From an uncultured bacterium (GTDB lineage Bacteria > Verrucomicrobiota > Verrucomicrobiia > Verrucomicrobiales > V1-33): 59,542 bases of DNA. Below, one piece after another: positions 52,975-59,542 of the stretch. A model generated the notes under the pieces. It did not search any database, was not told the DNA's origin, and worked only from the letters and a program-made list of their open reading frames with translations. Each line of letters opens with the position of its first letter. Within the stretch, counting starts at the first letter, position 1. Made by a program: the position numbers and the translations under genes. The DNA is taken from the NCBI GenBank assembly GCA_903954065.1, contig CAJBME010000168.1, positions 1 through 59,542 on the forward strand, read 5' to 3'.

Positions 52975-53299
52975 GCTGAGCCCCAGCTCGGCGCCTGCAT
53001 AAAATCCCTCCAAACCTCCCTCATTTCAAAACCAAAAAAAGCCTCCCGGCTGGCCAGCAGCGAGGGAAAAAACACTCGCCGAGCTGGGGCTCAGCGCTCC
53101 CGGGCATACCCCAGCTCGGCGCCTGCATAAAATCCCTCCAATCTCCCTCATTTCAAAACCAAACAAATCCTCCCGCATGGCCAGCAGCGAGGGAAAAAAA
53201 CACTCGCCGAGCTGGGGCTCAGCGCTCCCGGGCATACCCCAGCTCGGCGCCTGCATAAAATCCCTTCCAACCTCCTTCATTTCAAAAACAAAAAAATCC
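52975..53299. repeat. R3 128-bp tandem repeat array, ~2.5 copies
   Basis: Units start at 52981, 53109 and 53237, exactly 128 nt apart; the third is partial. Each junction holds GCTGAGCCCCAGCTCGGCG or its complement; 52975-52993 and 53077-53095 are perfect 19-bp inverted repeats. The array fills the gap between the convergent peroxidase and cytochrome genes. Frames within it shift because 128 is not a multiple of 3, so it is not coding. The last unit reaches the stop of the minus-strand gene. Confidence 0.95.
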
Positions 53300-54559
53300 T
53301 CACGGCTGCCACCATTCTGGGCGGTCGTCGCAGGTGGCGTGGATGATTTCGCGGAGGGCGCGGCGTTCGGTGGGGGCGAGGTGAGTGCCGTCGGCTGACG
53401 GGGTGTCTTGCAGGGCGTTGCTGAGGGCCCGCCAGACGCGGTCTTTGACGATAGCGGGTAAATTTTTCCACAGCGGGGTGTACAGCATGTAGCTGCCGCG
53501 GTGGGTGAAGAGGCGGGTGCGCAGGTCGAGGTCTTTCAGCGATCGTCCTTGGGCATCGGGGCGGCGGTTGGCGGTGAAATCGCGGGCATACGCGGGATCG
53601 CGCGGAATGCCGTCTGGGGGCAGGGTGGCTTCGTCGGCGAAGAGGAAATACCGGGCCAGATTGGTGGCGTGGGTGTTGAGTTCGGACTCCTCGGTGGCGG
53701 TTAGCGGGAGATTTCCGGGTTTTTGGAGTTCTCTGGCTCGATACAGGGCAGCGGTCATGAGGTTGACGGCGCCGAGCTGGTGTTCATGGATCAATTGTGG
53801 CAGCAGAGTGCTGGTGGGGCGGAGGTAGTTTTCGAGGCGAAAGCGATTTCCGGGAAGATTGACAATGGTGTTGGTCCGGCCCTCGGCGGACCGGCCGATG
53901 CGATTGGCCAGCGGGGCGGCGGCGGCTGGGGTGTCGCTGAGGTGCCAGCCTCCGAAGCGGCTGGCTAGCGGGACATGGTGTCCGGTTCCTGGCGGGCGGA
54001 ATGTCTCTAGCGACCCGCCATCCTCGTCTGGGAGAACGGAAGTGGCCAGCAGGGCGGGCAGGTTGCCGGTGTCGGCATTGCCATGGCAATTCAGGCAGCG
54101 GGTTTGCCGGTCGGGCTCGCCGGGGCGGCCCGATTGAGTGAGCGAGAGAATGAAAAAGACTGGGCCAACTACGGGATCGTCGGCGGCAATTTCCAGACGG
54201 CCGCCTGGTACCCAGCCAAGATAGATTTCGTCATTAAAGTAGAGGGCGCGCGGACGGTGGGGGCCGATGGTCCGCTGCAGACTGGTGGCTGAAAACACCA
54301 GCATTTGCGAGCTTTCCGGTAGTTGCAGAGCCGCCAGTACGCGCCGCAACGCCTCCTGTTCCGAGGCGGCGGGCGGCCAGCTGTCGAGAGTGGAGGAATT
54401 TTCACGCCACCACCGGCTGAAGGCGTCTTGCAGCGGACTTTCCCAGTAGTGATGCGGCGCGGCTTCATAGCGCAGAGGAGGTGCGGCACTGGCCGCGGTC
54501 ATGGCCGCTGCGAGCGGGCCGCAGAGCCAGAGCAACGGGCGAAGTGAAACATGAAACAT
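53300..54559 (-). CDS. Exported cytochrome c-like protein
   Basis: The 419-residue protein has a signal peptide (about 1-26, ASAAP). A single CxxCH haem site lies at 155-159 (RCLNCHG) with long unrecognised regions on both sides. The segment YFNDEIYLGWVPGGRLEIAADDP precedes the haem, a layout seen in cytochrome-domain proteins of Planctomycetota and Verrucomicrobiota (inference). No catalytic domain is identified. A longer in-frame start at 54601 is possible. It is divergent from the small membrane protein gene. Confidence 0.8.
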   Translation of the reverse strand: MFHVSLRPLLWLCGPLAAAMTAASAAPPLRYEAAPHHYWESPLQDAFSRWWRENSSTLDSWPPAASEQEALRRVLAALQLPESSQMLVFSATSLQRTIGPHRPRALYFNDEIYLGWVPGGRLEIAADDPVVGPVFFILSLTQSGRPGEPDRQTRCLNCHGNADTGNLPALLATSVLPDEDGGSLETFRPPGTGHHVPLASRFGGWHLSDTPAAAAPLANRIGRSAEGRTNTIVNLPGNRFRLENYLRPTSTLLPQLIHEHQLGAVNLMTAALYRARELQKPGNLPLTATEESELNTHATNLARYFLFADEATLPPDGIPRDPAYARDFTANRRPDAQGRSLKDLDLRTRLFTHRGSYMLYTPLWKNLPAIVKDRVWRALSNALQDTPSADGTHLAPTERRALREIIHATCDDRPEWWQP

Positions 54560-54639
54560 GCCTGCACCATGGGATCGATTTCCTTTCTGACCAAACACCA
54601 TTCATTTCGCACTTGGCGTACGGGTTTTCCCTGATAGGG

Positions 54640-54646
54640 AAGGAGG
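54640..54646 (+). promoter_or_regulatory. Strong Shine-Dalgarno partly within a hairpin
   Basis: AAGGAGG at 54640-54646 lies 4 nt before the ATG at 54651. TTCCCT-GAT-AGGGAA (54627-54641) overlaps its first bases, so folding could modulate translation. Confidence 0.5.
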
Positions 54647-54650
54647 ATAG

Positions 54651-55070
54651 ATGTGGTATTCGCTTTTCAGTGAGAATAGGGACTGGCTGGTGGGGATGGG
54701 GGTGGTTTCGGTGGTCATGCTGGTGGGATCGCTGATTCTGCTACCGGTATTGGTGGTGCGTATGCGCGCTGACTATTTGATCAGTGGTGGCCGGGCGGCG
54801 GATTCGTTTGCCGGTCGACATCCTGTTCTGCGCTGGACGCTGCTCATTTTAAAAAACCTCTTGGGTTTGATCCTGTTGGTGTTGGGACTGGCCATGTTGT
54901 TGGGCCCAGGGCAGGGGGTATTAACGGTGTTGTTGTCGTTATCCCTGCTGAATTTCCCCGGAAAACGTCGTTTGGAAATCCGATTGCTGCGTCTGCCCGG
55001 GGTCTTGTCCACTATCAACCGGCTGCGGCACCGCGCCGGCCACGACCCGGTCCTGCTCCCGGATGACTAG
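54651..55070 (+). CDS. PGPGW-type small membrane protein
   Basis: The 139-residue protein has two or three membrane helices (about 13-35 and 62-100). The motif LLGPGQGVLTVLLSLSLLNFPGKRR matches the PGPGW family of putative transmembrane proteins. The function is unknown. Its stop overlaps the ATG of the next gene, suggesting translational coupling. Confidence 0.75.
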   Translation: MWYSLFSENRDWLVGMGVVSVVMLVGSLILLPVLVVRMRADYLISGGRAADSFAGRHPVLRWTLLILKNLLGLILLVLGLAMLLGPGQGVLTVLLSLSLLNFPGKRRLEIRLLRLPGVLSTINRLRHRAGHDPVLLPDD

Positions 55071-55866
55071 CGTAATCGCGTCGATTCCCGTTTTCCCAAT
55101 TTTCCCTCTCATGCGCCGCCTTACCACTGCCCACACCGGGCTGCAGAAAATTGAAATCTGGATTGCCGGCGCGGAGAGTGATCCGCAGGAGGTTGAGTTT
55201 CGGGTAGCGGGCGCGACCCATGCGTGGTGGCACCGCGACATGTTTCTGACGGGGCTGGCCTGGGATAATTTGTGTGCGGCCTGTCTGTTGCGTCCGGCTG
55301 GGCCGCCGCGATCGGTGCTGATGCTCGGGTTGGCTGGGGGCACCAGCCTGCGAGCATTGCAGCATCTGGTGCCTGGGGTGCAGTGCACGGCGGTTGATAA
55401 TGATGCGGGCATCGTCGCTTTAGCGCGCCAGCACATGAGGCTCGATGATCTTCAGCTTACGATTCACCAGGGTGATGCCTATGATTTTGTGCGTCAGTAT
55501 CGGGGCCCGGCATTCGATGTCGTGGTTGACGATGTGTATCAGGCCTTGGACTTGGATGTGGCGCGGCCGGGAGTCTGGTCCCAGAGCACGCTGGAGGCGC
55601 TGTGCGGGCTGCTGGAACCGCAAGGGTTGCTTGTGATGAACTTGGTGACGGGGGCCGGGCATCGTGGGATGCAGAGTGAATTTCGACGTCTTTTTCGGGA
55701 GGTTTTTCCGGTGGTGCGCAGTGTGACTACGCCCGCTGGCTTAAACGAGGCGTTGGTGGGTGGAGCGGCGGTGCTTGCGCCCGGGGTTTTGCGTGGTTGG
55801 CGCGGGTCGTTCTCGGTGGCTGAGGATCGTGATTTTTGGGATCGTTTGCGGGTGCGCCGACTGTGA
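55063..55866 (+). CDS. Spermidine-synthase-like methyltransferase-fold protein
   Basis: The ~267-residue protein has the Rossmann SAM site VLMLGLAGGTSLRAL, the acidic AVDNDAGIVALAR and HQGDAYDFV, then FDVVVDDVYQ. This matches the spermidine synthase/PrmA-like fold. Whether it makes polyamines or methylates another substrate is not clear. The start may be 55063, overlapping the previous stop, or ATG 55111. If polyamine-related, it would complement the aguBA putrescine route; that is inference. Confidence 0.75.
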   Translation: MTSVIASIPVFPIFPLMRRLTTAHTGLQKIEIWIAGAESDPQEVEFRVAGATHAWWHRDMFLTGLAWDNLCAACLLRPAGPPRSVLMLGLAGGTSLRALQHLVPGVQCTAVDNDAGIVALARQHMRLDDLQLTIHQGDAYDFVRQYRGPAFDVVVDDVYQALDLDVARPGVWSQSTLEALCGLLEPQGLLVMNLVTGAGHRGMQSEFRRLFREVFPVVRSVTTPAGLNEALVGGAAVLAPGVLRGWRGSFSVAEDRDFWDRLRVRRL

Positions 55867-55910
55867 TTAGTTGTGGCGAACCGGAGTGCACGCTATTATT
55901 GCCCACAAGT

Positions 55911-57461
55911 ATGTCAGATCAGTCACACAAATCGTACGCCGATGCGATGAATGAATGGGCCTCCCGCGAGGGCAGGGCCTCATTCACGGAGCGATCGCGC
56001 GTCTCCATGTGGATGCCGGACCCGTTCAGCCACCCGCTCGTCAAGCTGATCGGGTATTTCTGGCGGCTGTCGTTGATCGCGTTGCTCGGCGCCGGCGTCT
56101 ATTGGTTCATGCTCCGCTCCCACCTCGGCAGCAAAGAATTCACCGCCCACCTCTCCACTGTCGTCAAAGACTGGATCGGAGCCGATAAAGTCGTTATCTC
56201 CCAGATCGCGTGGACCGGAGACCTCGCCTTGACCCAAAAGTTGTCACTCGATGGAGGGGCGGGGAGTTTTTTCCGCTCTTTCGAGGCCGAAGACGTGAGT
56301 TTCCGCGTGCCCATGGCCATGCTGCTGGAAAAAAAATGGGACTTGCGGCGCATCGACGCCAGCATGGTCAAGCTGGAACTGCGCTCGGGCGGGCTGGGCG
56401 CGACCGCCAGCGTTCCGTCCACCCCGGATGACGTCGATGATGCCATGGCCTCGTTCGATCCCCCAGTGATCAGCGCCCCCGCCCCCAAGGCCACCCTCAA
56501 CGCCGCCGCTCCAGACCCGGACATCAAAACCGAGACCGGTTCCGTCGATTCGCGCGTCCTCGATCTCGACCTCAAGAAAGACGGATTCAACATTGCTCCG
56601 AAATTTAAAGAGCTCGGAGTGCGCGGACTGGATGCCACCCGTTTCTCTGCGCAGTGGGGCAGCACCAGCCTGACTCGCGGGGAATTGACGGGCGCCGCAT
56701 TGTCAGTTACTCGGACCGACGACGGCGCCTGGGTCATTGAGTCTCCGTCCAGCCAGTTCAGCCAAAACTGGCTGCGCGGCTTGCAGGTCAGCAACCTGCA
56801 AGCCCGGATAGCGGATAATGTTTTAACTCTCAATGATTCGCCTGTGCAGATGGGCGAATTTAATGGCACGCTGGGAGGTCGAGTCCGCTTGGGAGATGTG
56901 CCGATGTTTGAGCTCACATTGAAAGGGGACAAGCTGCCATTGGCCTCGTTTGCTCATCGGGCGCTGGATCAGATTTTCGGGATGCAGGCGAGCGGGGAAT
57001 TGCGGATTGGCGGGTCGACGAATCTGGCCACCGGCATCACGATTGATGGTACGGTCACGGTGGACAATGGATTTGTCCGCGGGCTGCCGGTGCAGCAGGC
57101 ACTGGCCGACGTGTCGCGTCGCATTCGTTTTCGCGGGTTTGATGTGACCGGCGGCACGGTGGAATTTTCTGCCAGCGGTGGGCAGGTCGACGTCAAATCC
57201 TTCGAGTTGGCGTCCCGCTCGGACATCAGTTTGCGCGGGAGTTTTAAGTATGTGAATGAGGAGTTTGCGGGCGAAATGCAGATTGGCGTGGATCCAGCCC
57301 TGTTGGAAAAGCTGGCTCCGTCCTTGGTGGCCGAGTTTTTCCCCAAGGAGGAGGCGGGCAAACTCTGGATGACCACCAAACTCGAAGGGCCGCTCGATCG
57401 CTTGACGGCGGTTACCGCCCGCAGTTTGACCGACGCTCACGCCGAAATAACACCCGAATAA
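55911..57461 (+). CDS. AsmA-like inner-membrane-anchored protein
   Basis: The 516-residue protein has a charged N-terminus, one membrane helix (about 45-67) and a long extracytoplasmic beta-rich region. The C-terminal half (about 300-516), with SGELRIGGSTNLATGITIDG-type repeats, resembles AsmA/DUF3971-type proteins involved in envelope lipid homeostasis. Resemblance is general rather than motif-based. I chose ATG 55911 over an in-frame start at 55836, which would overlap the previous gene. Base composition switches from C-rich to G-rich at about 56810 within the gene. Confidence 0.65.
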   Translation: MSDQSHKSYADAMNEWASREGRASFTERSRVSMWMPDPFSHPLVKLIGYFWRLSLIALLGAGVYWFMLRSHLGSKEFTAHLSTVVKDWIGADKVVISQIAWTGDLALTQKLSLDGGAGSFFRSFEAEDVSFRVPMAMLLEKKWDLRRIDASMVKLELRSGGLGATASVPSTPDDVDDAMASFDPPVISAPAPKATLNAAAPDPDIKTETGSVDSRVLDLDLKKDGFNIAPKFKELGVRGLDATRFSAQWGSTSLTRGELTGAALSVTRTDDGAWVIESPSSQFSQNWLRGLQVSNLQARIADNVLTLNDSPVQMGEFNGTLGGRVRLGDVPMFELTLKGDKLPLASFAHRALDQIFGMQASGELRIGGSTNLATGITIDGTVTVDNGFVRGLPVQQALADVSRRIRFRGFDVTGGTVEFSASGGQVDVKSFELASRSDISLRGSFKYVNEEFAGEMQIGVDPALLEKLAPSLVAEFFPKEEAGKLWMTTKLEGPLDRLTAVTARSLTDAHAEITPE

Positions 57462-57550
57462 GGGGAGCACCCTGATCCAGAAGGACGCTTCTTTGGCGCC
57501 ACCGCTCAAGGTGTTAGCAAGTTGCGAGACACCCACTTTTATCGCCGACT

Positions 57551-57587
57551 TGTCCGAAAGGAATTTGCTTTCGAGACCCAACGCTGA
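57551..57587 (+). repeat. R4 direct repeat, left copy
   Basis: This 37-nt sequence (TGTCCGAAAGGAATTTGC...CGCTGA) matches 58735-58771 at 31 of 37 positions. It can form the small stem CGAAAG/CTTTCG. The two copies flank the lipoprotein gene in the same orientation. Confidence 0.65.
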
Positions 57588-57626
57588 CATGCCGGGGTTG
57601 CTTGGTTGGTTCGAGGGCCCTCGTAA

Positions 57627-58709
57627 CTATCGCGCCGGGATGGTCACGACGGGGGCCGGCTGCGTGGTTGAGGCCTCGGTCAGCGAGAACGTCAGCATCA
57701 GGAACGTCAGCATGGTCTTGGTTTGCCGGTCGCGGTCGTCGATCCAGAACCATCGGTCGCGGTAGCGGACCGAGACGTAGGCATCGGCAGGGGCCGACAG
57801 GCCGTGGTGAACCGTCAGCAGCGGCGGGAAGAGGCGGTCCTGCTCGGCCGTGCGCTCGGTGCGAAAGACGCGGCCTTCGGCGACGTCGGAGTCTGGCACA
57901 TCGACGAACGAGCTGAAGTCGACCATGATTTGCAGGATTGAGCGGGTGAGGATCGCCACTTCGCTGGTGTTCTCGGCGAGGGCGGCGGGCACCACGGTGA
58001 ACTCGTTTCTGGAGAGGTCCACGCCGAGGAGTTCACGCACCTTCCGCCCAGCACTCTCGGCGTGCTCCGACGACGGATGGATGAACATCACGACGACCTG
58101 GCCGTCATTGCCTGCTTTCATGCGGAAGCCGGAGTCGCCGGAGCGCTGCGACTCTCGCATGGCCATCATGAGGTCGTGGAACTTGGTGTTGCCTTCGCGC
58201 GGGTTGCCGGGGCCGCCGTAGGAGTTATCGAGGCCGTTGATCCGGTTGACGCACACGCGCATAACCATATCGGCGGAATAGCCGCTCTGGATGAGCGAGA
58301 GAATTCCTGCGACGGGGATCGGCGTCATGAGGCTCTTAGCGAACTTGTCGCCAGAGAGGGGCTGATAGCTGATGGTCGGCTTATCGGCATAGCTCCCGCC
58401 GATGCCGATGGCACCGAAGGTGTCGCCGCGGTCGACCGGAGCGGTCTGCCCGCCGAGTGAGGTTTCGCCCTGAAGGGAATAGGAACTGATGACGGAGGTG
58501 ACATCCATGAACACGGGCGCCTCGGCATAGCGGACCTTGAGAAGGTTGAGCAGCATCTGCTGCTTGCTCGAGTCGGAGATGGTCGAGACGTAATCAAAGC
58601 GATCGCGGGTGATGGTTGCGGGGCCCATGCTGGCGCAGCTGTTTAGGAGCGCGGCGGTTGTGCAGTACGCGCCGACGGCGATCGGGCTGAGGGCTTTGGT
58701 GATGTTCAT
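57627..58709 (-). CDS. Conserved lipoprotein of unknown function
   Basis: The 360-residue protein has a lipoprotein signal with the lipobox LNSCAS (Cys25). The body opens RDRFDYVSTISDSSKQQMLLNLLKVRY. I recall this as a conserved hypothetical protein found in several phyla, but I know no function. Later segments VVMFIHPSSEHAE and RFWIDDRD-like WFWIDDRDRQTK are beta-rich. R4 repeat copies flank the gene on both sides. It is predicted to sit in the outer or inner membrane facing the periplasm. Confidence 0.75.
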   Translation of the reverse strand: MNITKALSPIAVGAYCTTAALLNSCASMGPATITRDRFDYVSTISDSSKQQMLLNLLKVRYAEAPVFMDVTSVISSYSLQGETSLGGQTAPVDRGDTFGAIGIGGSYADKPTISYQPLSGDKFAKSLMTPIPVAGILSLIQSGYSADMVMRVCVNRINGLDNSYGGPGNPREGNTKFHDLMMAMRESQRSGDSGFRMKAGNDGQVVVMFIHPSSEHAESAGRKVRELLGVDLSRNEFTVVPAALAENTSEVAILTRSILQIMVDFSSFVDVPDSDVAEGRVFRTERTAEQDRLFPPLLTVHHGLSAPADAYVSVRYRDRWFWIDDRDRQTKTMLTFLMLTFSLTEASTTQPAPVVTIPAR

Positions 58710-59238
58710 GGGTCGGACGTTGCTTTGGAGAGTCTGTCTGAAAGAAATTTGCTTTCGGGACTAGACGCTGAAGAAGGGGGCGTGGGTCATGGGGAGGAGA
58801 TTTTTGGCTTTTTCGGGTGGGTGGAGAGGAGAAAGGCAAGCCAGCCGATCGTGTTTTCTGAGGTAGGAACATTAGGGAATGGTTCCGCGGTGCCAAGAGT
58901 TTTCTGGCAGCGGTCGTTTGTCCGGTGGGCCGGGAGTGGGGATTAGTACGGGTCGAGCACTAGGGTGCGTTTCTCGTCACTGGAAACAAAATCATCCCAG
59001 CCACGGTGGACAATTTGCCAAAGGGGCGACGCCCGAGGGCGCCGCGGATGGTCAATGGCGGCAGAGGTGGCCACGCCTTAAGAGGTTTAAAAATACGTAT
59101 TCTCTCCTGAGATGCGGGGGTTCCTCAAGGAGGCTTGAGAAGCGGAAGACTGAAGGGTGATTTTGTTAAGATTTGTACACTGACCCCATTTTCCTCGGGC
59201 TGGATGAAAATCAAATCCGGAGAACGCAGGATCCCGCC
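58710..59238. other. Intergenic region with an R4 repeat
   Basis: No gene is visible in this 529-nt gap. It contains R4 right copy (58735-58771) just upstream of the lipoprotein, and a small CTCAAG/CTTGAG hairpin near 59123-59140. Short plus-strand frames here show no recognisable protein. Confidence 0.6.
58735..58771 (+). repeat. R4 direct repeat, right copy
   Basis: It matches 57551-57587 at 31 of 37 positions. It sits 25 nt upstream of the lipoprotein start, so it may also have a promoter or leader role for that gene. Confidence 0.65.
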
Positions 59239-59542
59239 TCACGGATTCGCCTTGGCCATCACTGCGAGCAAGAATCGCAGTGCCGCCACTTCTCCGTCCA
59301 TCATCACGCTGTCCGCGTATTGACCCTGTACTTCGAGCGGTGCATTCTGAAGGAATTCCTGGGCTGGGGTTATCTCCTTCACGAGCTTGGAAAGGCTCTC
59401 CTTTTCGGCGGTGGCCAACACGCGCTCCTCCGCAACACTCCGGCCGGAATTGGCGATTTCGGTTTCCGGATCCAACTCTTTCAGGAATCTCATCCGTTGT
59501 CCGTGCGCCATCAATTCCGTAAACAGGGAGGGGGATTCCGTG
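59239..59542 (-). CDS. C-terminal part of an unrecognised protein (cut by window edge)
   Basis: The frame is open from the right window edge to a stop at 59239-59241, giving at least 101 residues. The product is Glu/Leu-rich and mostly helical (AEERVLATAEKESLSKLVKE). It has no motif I recognise. An internal TTG/ATG near 59514 could start a ~91-residue protein, but the frame continues past it, so a longer gene is likely. Confidence 0.5.
   Translation of the reverse strand, partial: TESPSLFTELMAHGQRMRFLKELDPETEIANSGRSVAEERVLATAEKESLSKLVKEITPAQEFLQNAPLEVQGQYADSVMMDGEVAALRFLLAVMAKANP

Noticed and set aside
53026..53280. 84-codon minus-strand frame within the R3 array
   Set aside because: The 128-nt period breaks the reading frame in each unit; repeat-derived, not a gene.
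52912..53299. Possible CRISPR array
   Set aside because: The 128-nt repeats are contiguous with no unique spacers and no cas genes are present.
59161..59200. GTACACTGACCCC-like string suggestive of sequences seen next to some transposases
   Set aside because: No transposase, terminal repeat or second copy in the window; recollection alone is insufficient.

Overview
The window looks like part of a GC-rich chromosome from a Verrucomicrobiota bacterium, probably an Opitutae-like lineage. This is an inference from gene content: three exported proteins with PEP-CTERM tails, a very large FG-GAP/ASPIC-UnbV secreted protein, two Gfo/Idh/MocA oxidoreductases with twin-arginine signals, a sugar-dehydrogenase/cytochrome c fusion, and a Dxs with variant thiamine-motif residues that I recall from other PVC-group enzymes. 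I see no rRNA, tRNA, CRISPR array, prophage or intact insertion sequence.

Layout. 1-7.5 kb: a PEP-CTERM trypsin-like protease, an ADP-forming acyl-CoA synthetase, a CbpA-type DnaJ co-chaperone followed by what looks like a truncated chaperone-modulator gene, and a P-type cation ATPase. 8-18 kb, mostly minus strand: MacA/MacB export pump, dxs, oligopeptidase A, and one protein fusing a lipid A-type acyltransferase to a heptosyltransferase. 18-31 kb: hisD, an exported Gfo/Idh/MocA protein, a double-hydrolase fusion, a PQQ-type sugar dehydrogenase with PKD, cytochrome c and CBM-like parts, a DUF2238 membrane protein, the 1294-residue FG-GAP protein and a PEP-CTERM protein. 31-41 kb: der, eda, a DUF1015 protein, an ankyrin lipoprotein, and a pair of LamG-like secreted proteins, one carrying a glycerophosphodiesterase domain. 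41-50 kb: a second Gfo/Idh/MocA protein, a 2OG-Fe(II) oxygenase, a glycosyltransferase, a RapA-like ATPase with altered helicase motifs, and the aguB-aguA pair converting agmatine to putrescine. 50-53 kb: five consecutive small exported redox or metal proteins (C-terminal-haem cytochrome, rhodanese, HMA domain, thioredoxin, glutathione peroxidase). 53-59.5 kb: a cytochrome c-like protein, a small membrane protein, a spermidine-synthase-like methyltransferase, an AsmA-like protein, a lipoprotein, and a gene cut by the window edge.

The least explained material is non-coding. Four repeat families sit at gene 3' ends: a 77-nt unit (R1) at 149-225 and as an inverted pair at 7569-7758; a 154-nt ungapped structured element (R2) at 7809-7962 and 37406-37559; a 128-bp tandem array (R3) at 52975-53299 with perfect 19-bp inverted repeats; and a 37-bp direct repeat (R4) flanking a lipoprotein gene. 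The three widest convergent gaps are each filled with R1/R2, R2 or R3.

Functionally the window mixes housekeeping genes (dxs, hisD, der, eda, aguAB) with envelope and secreted functions. The strongest candidate for an under-described system is the exported redox/metal cluster at 50.2-52.9 kb. Several unusual fusions, the modified RapA and the basic tail on agmatine deiminase also deserve attention. All family assignments come from reading motifs by eye; no database search was possible.
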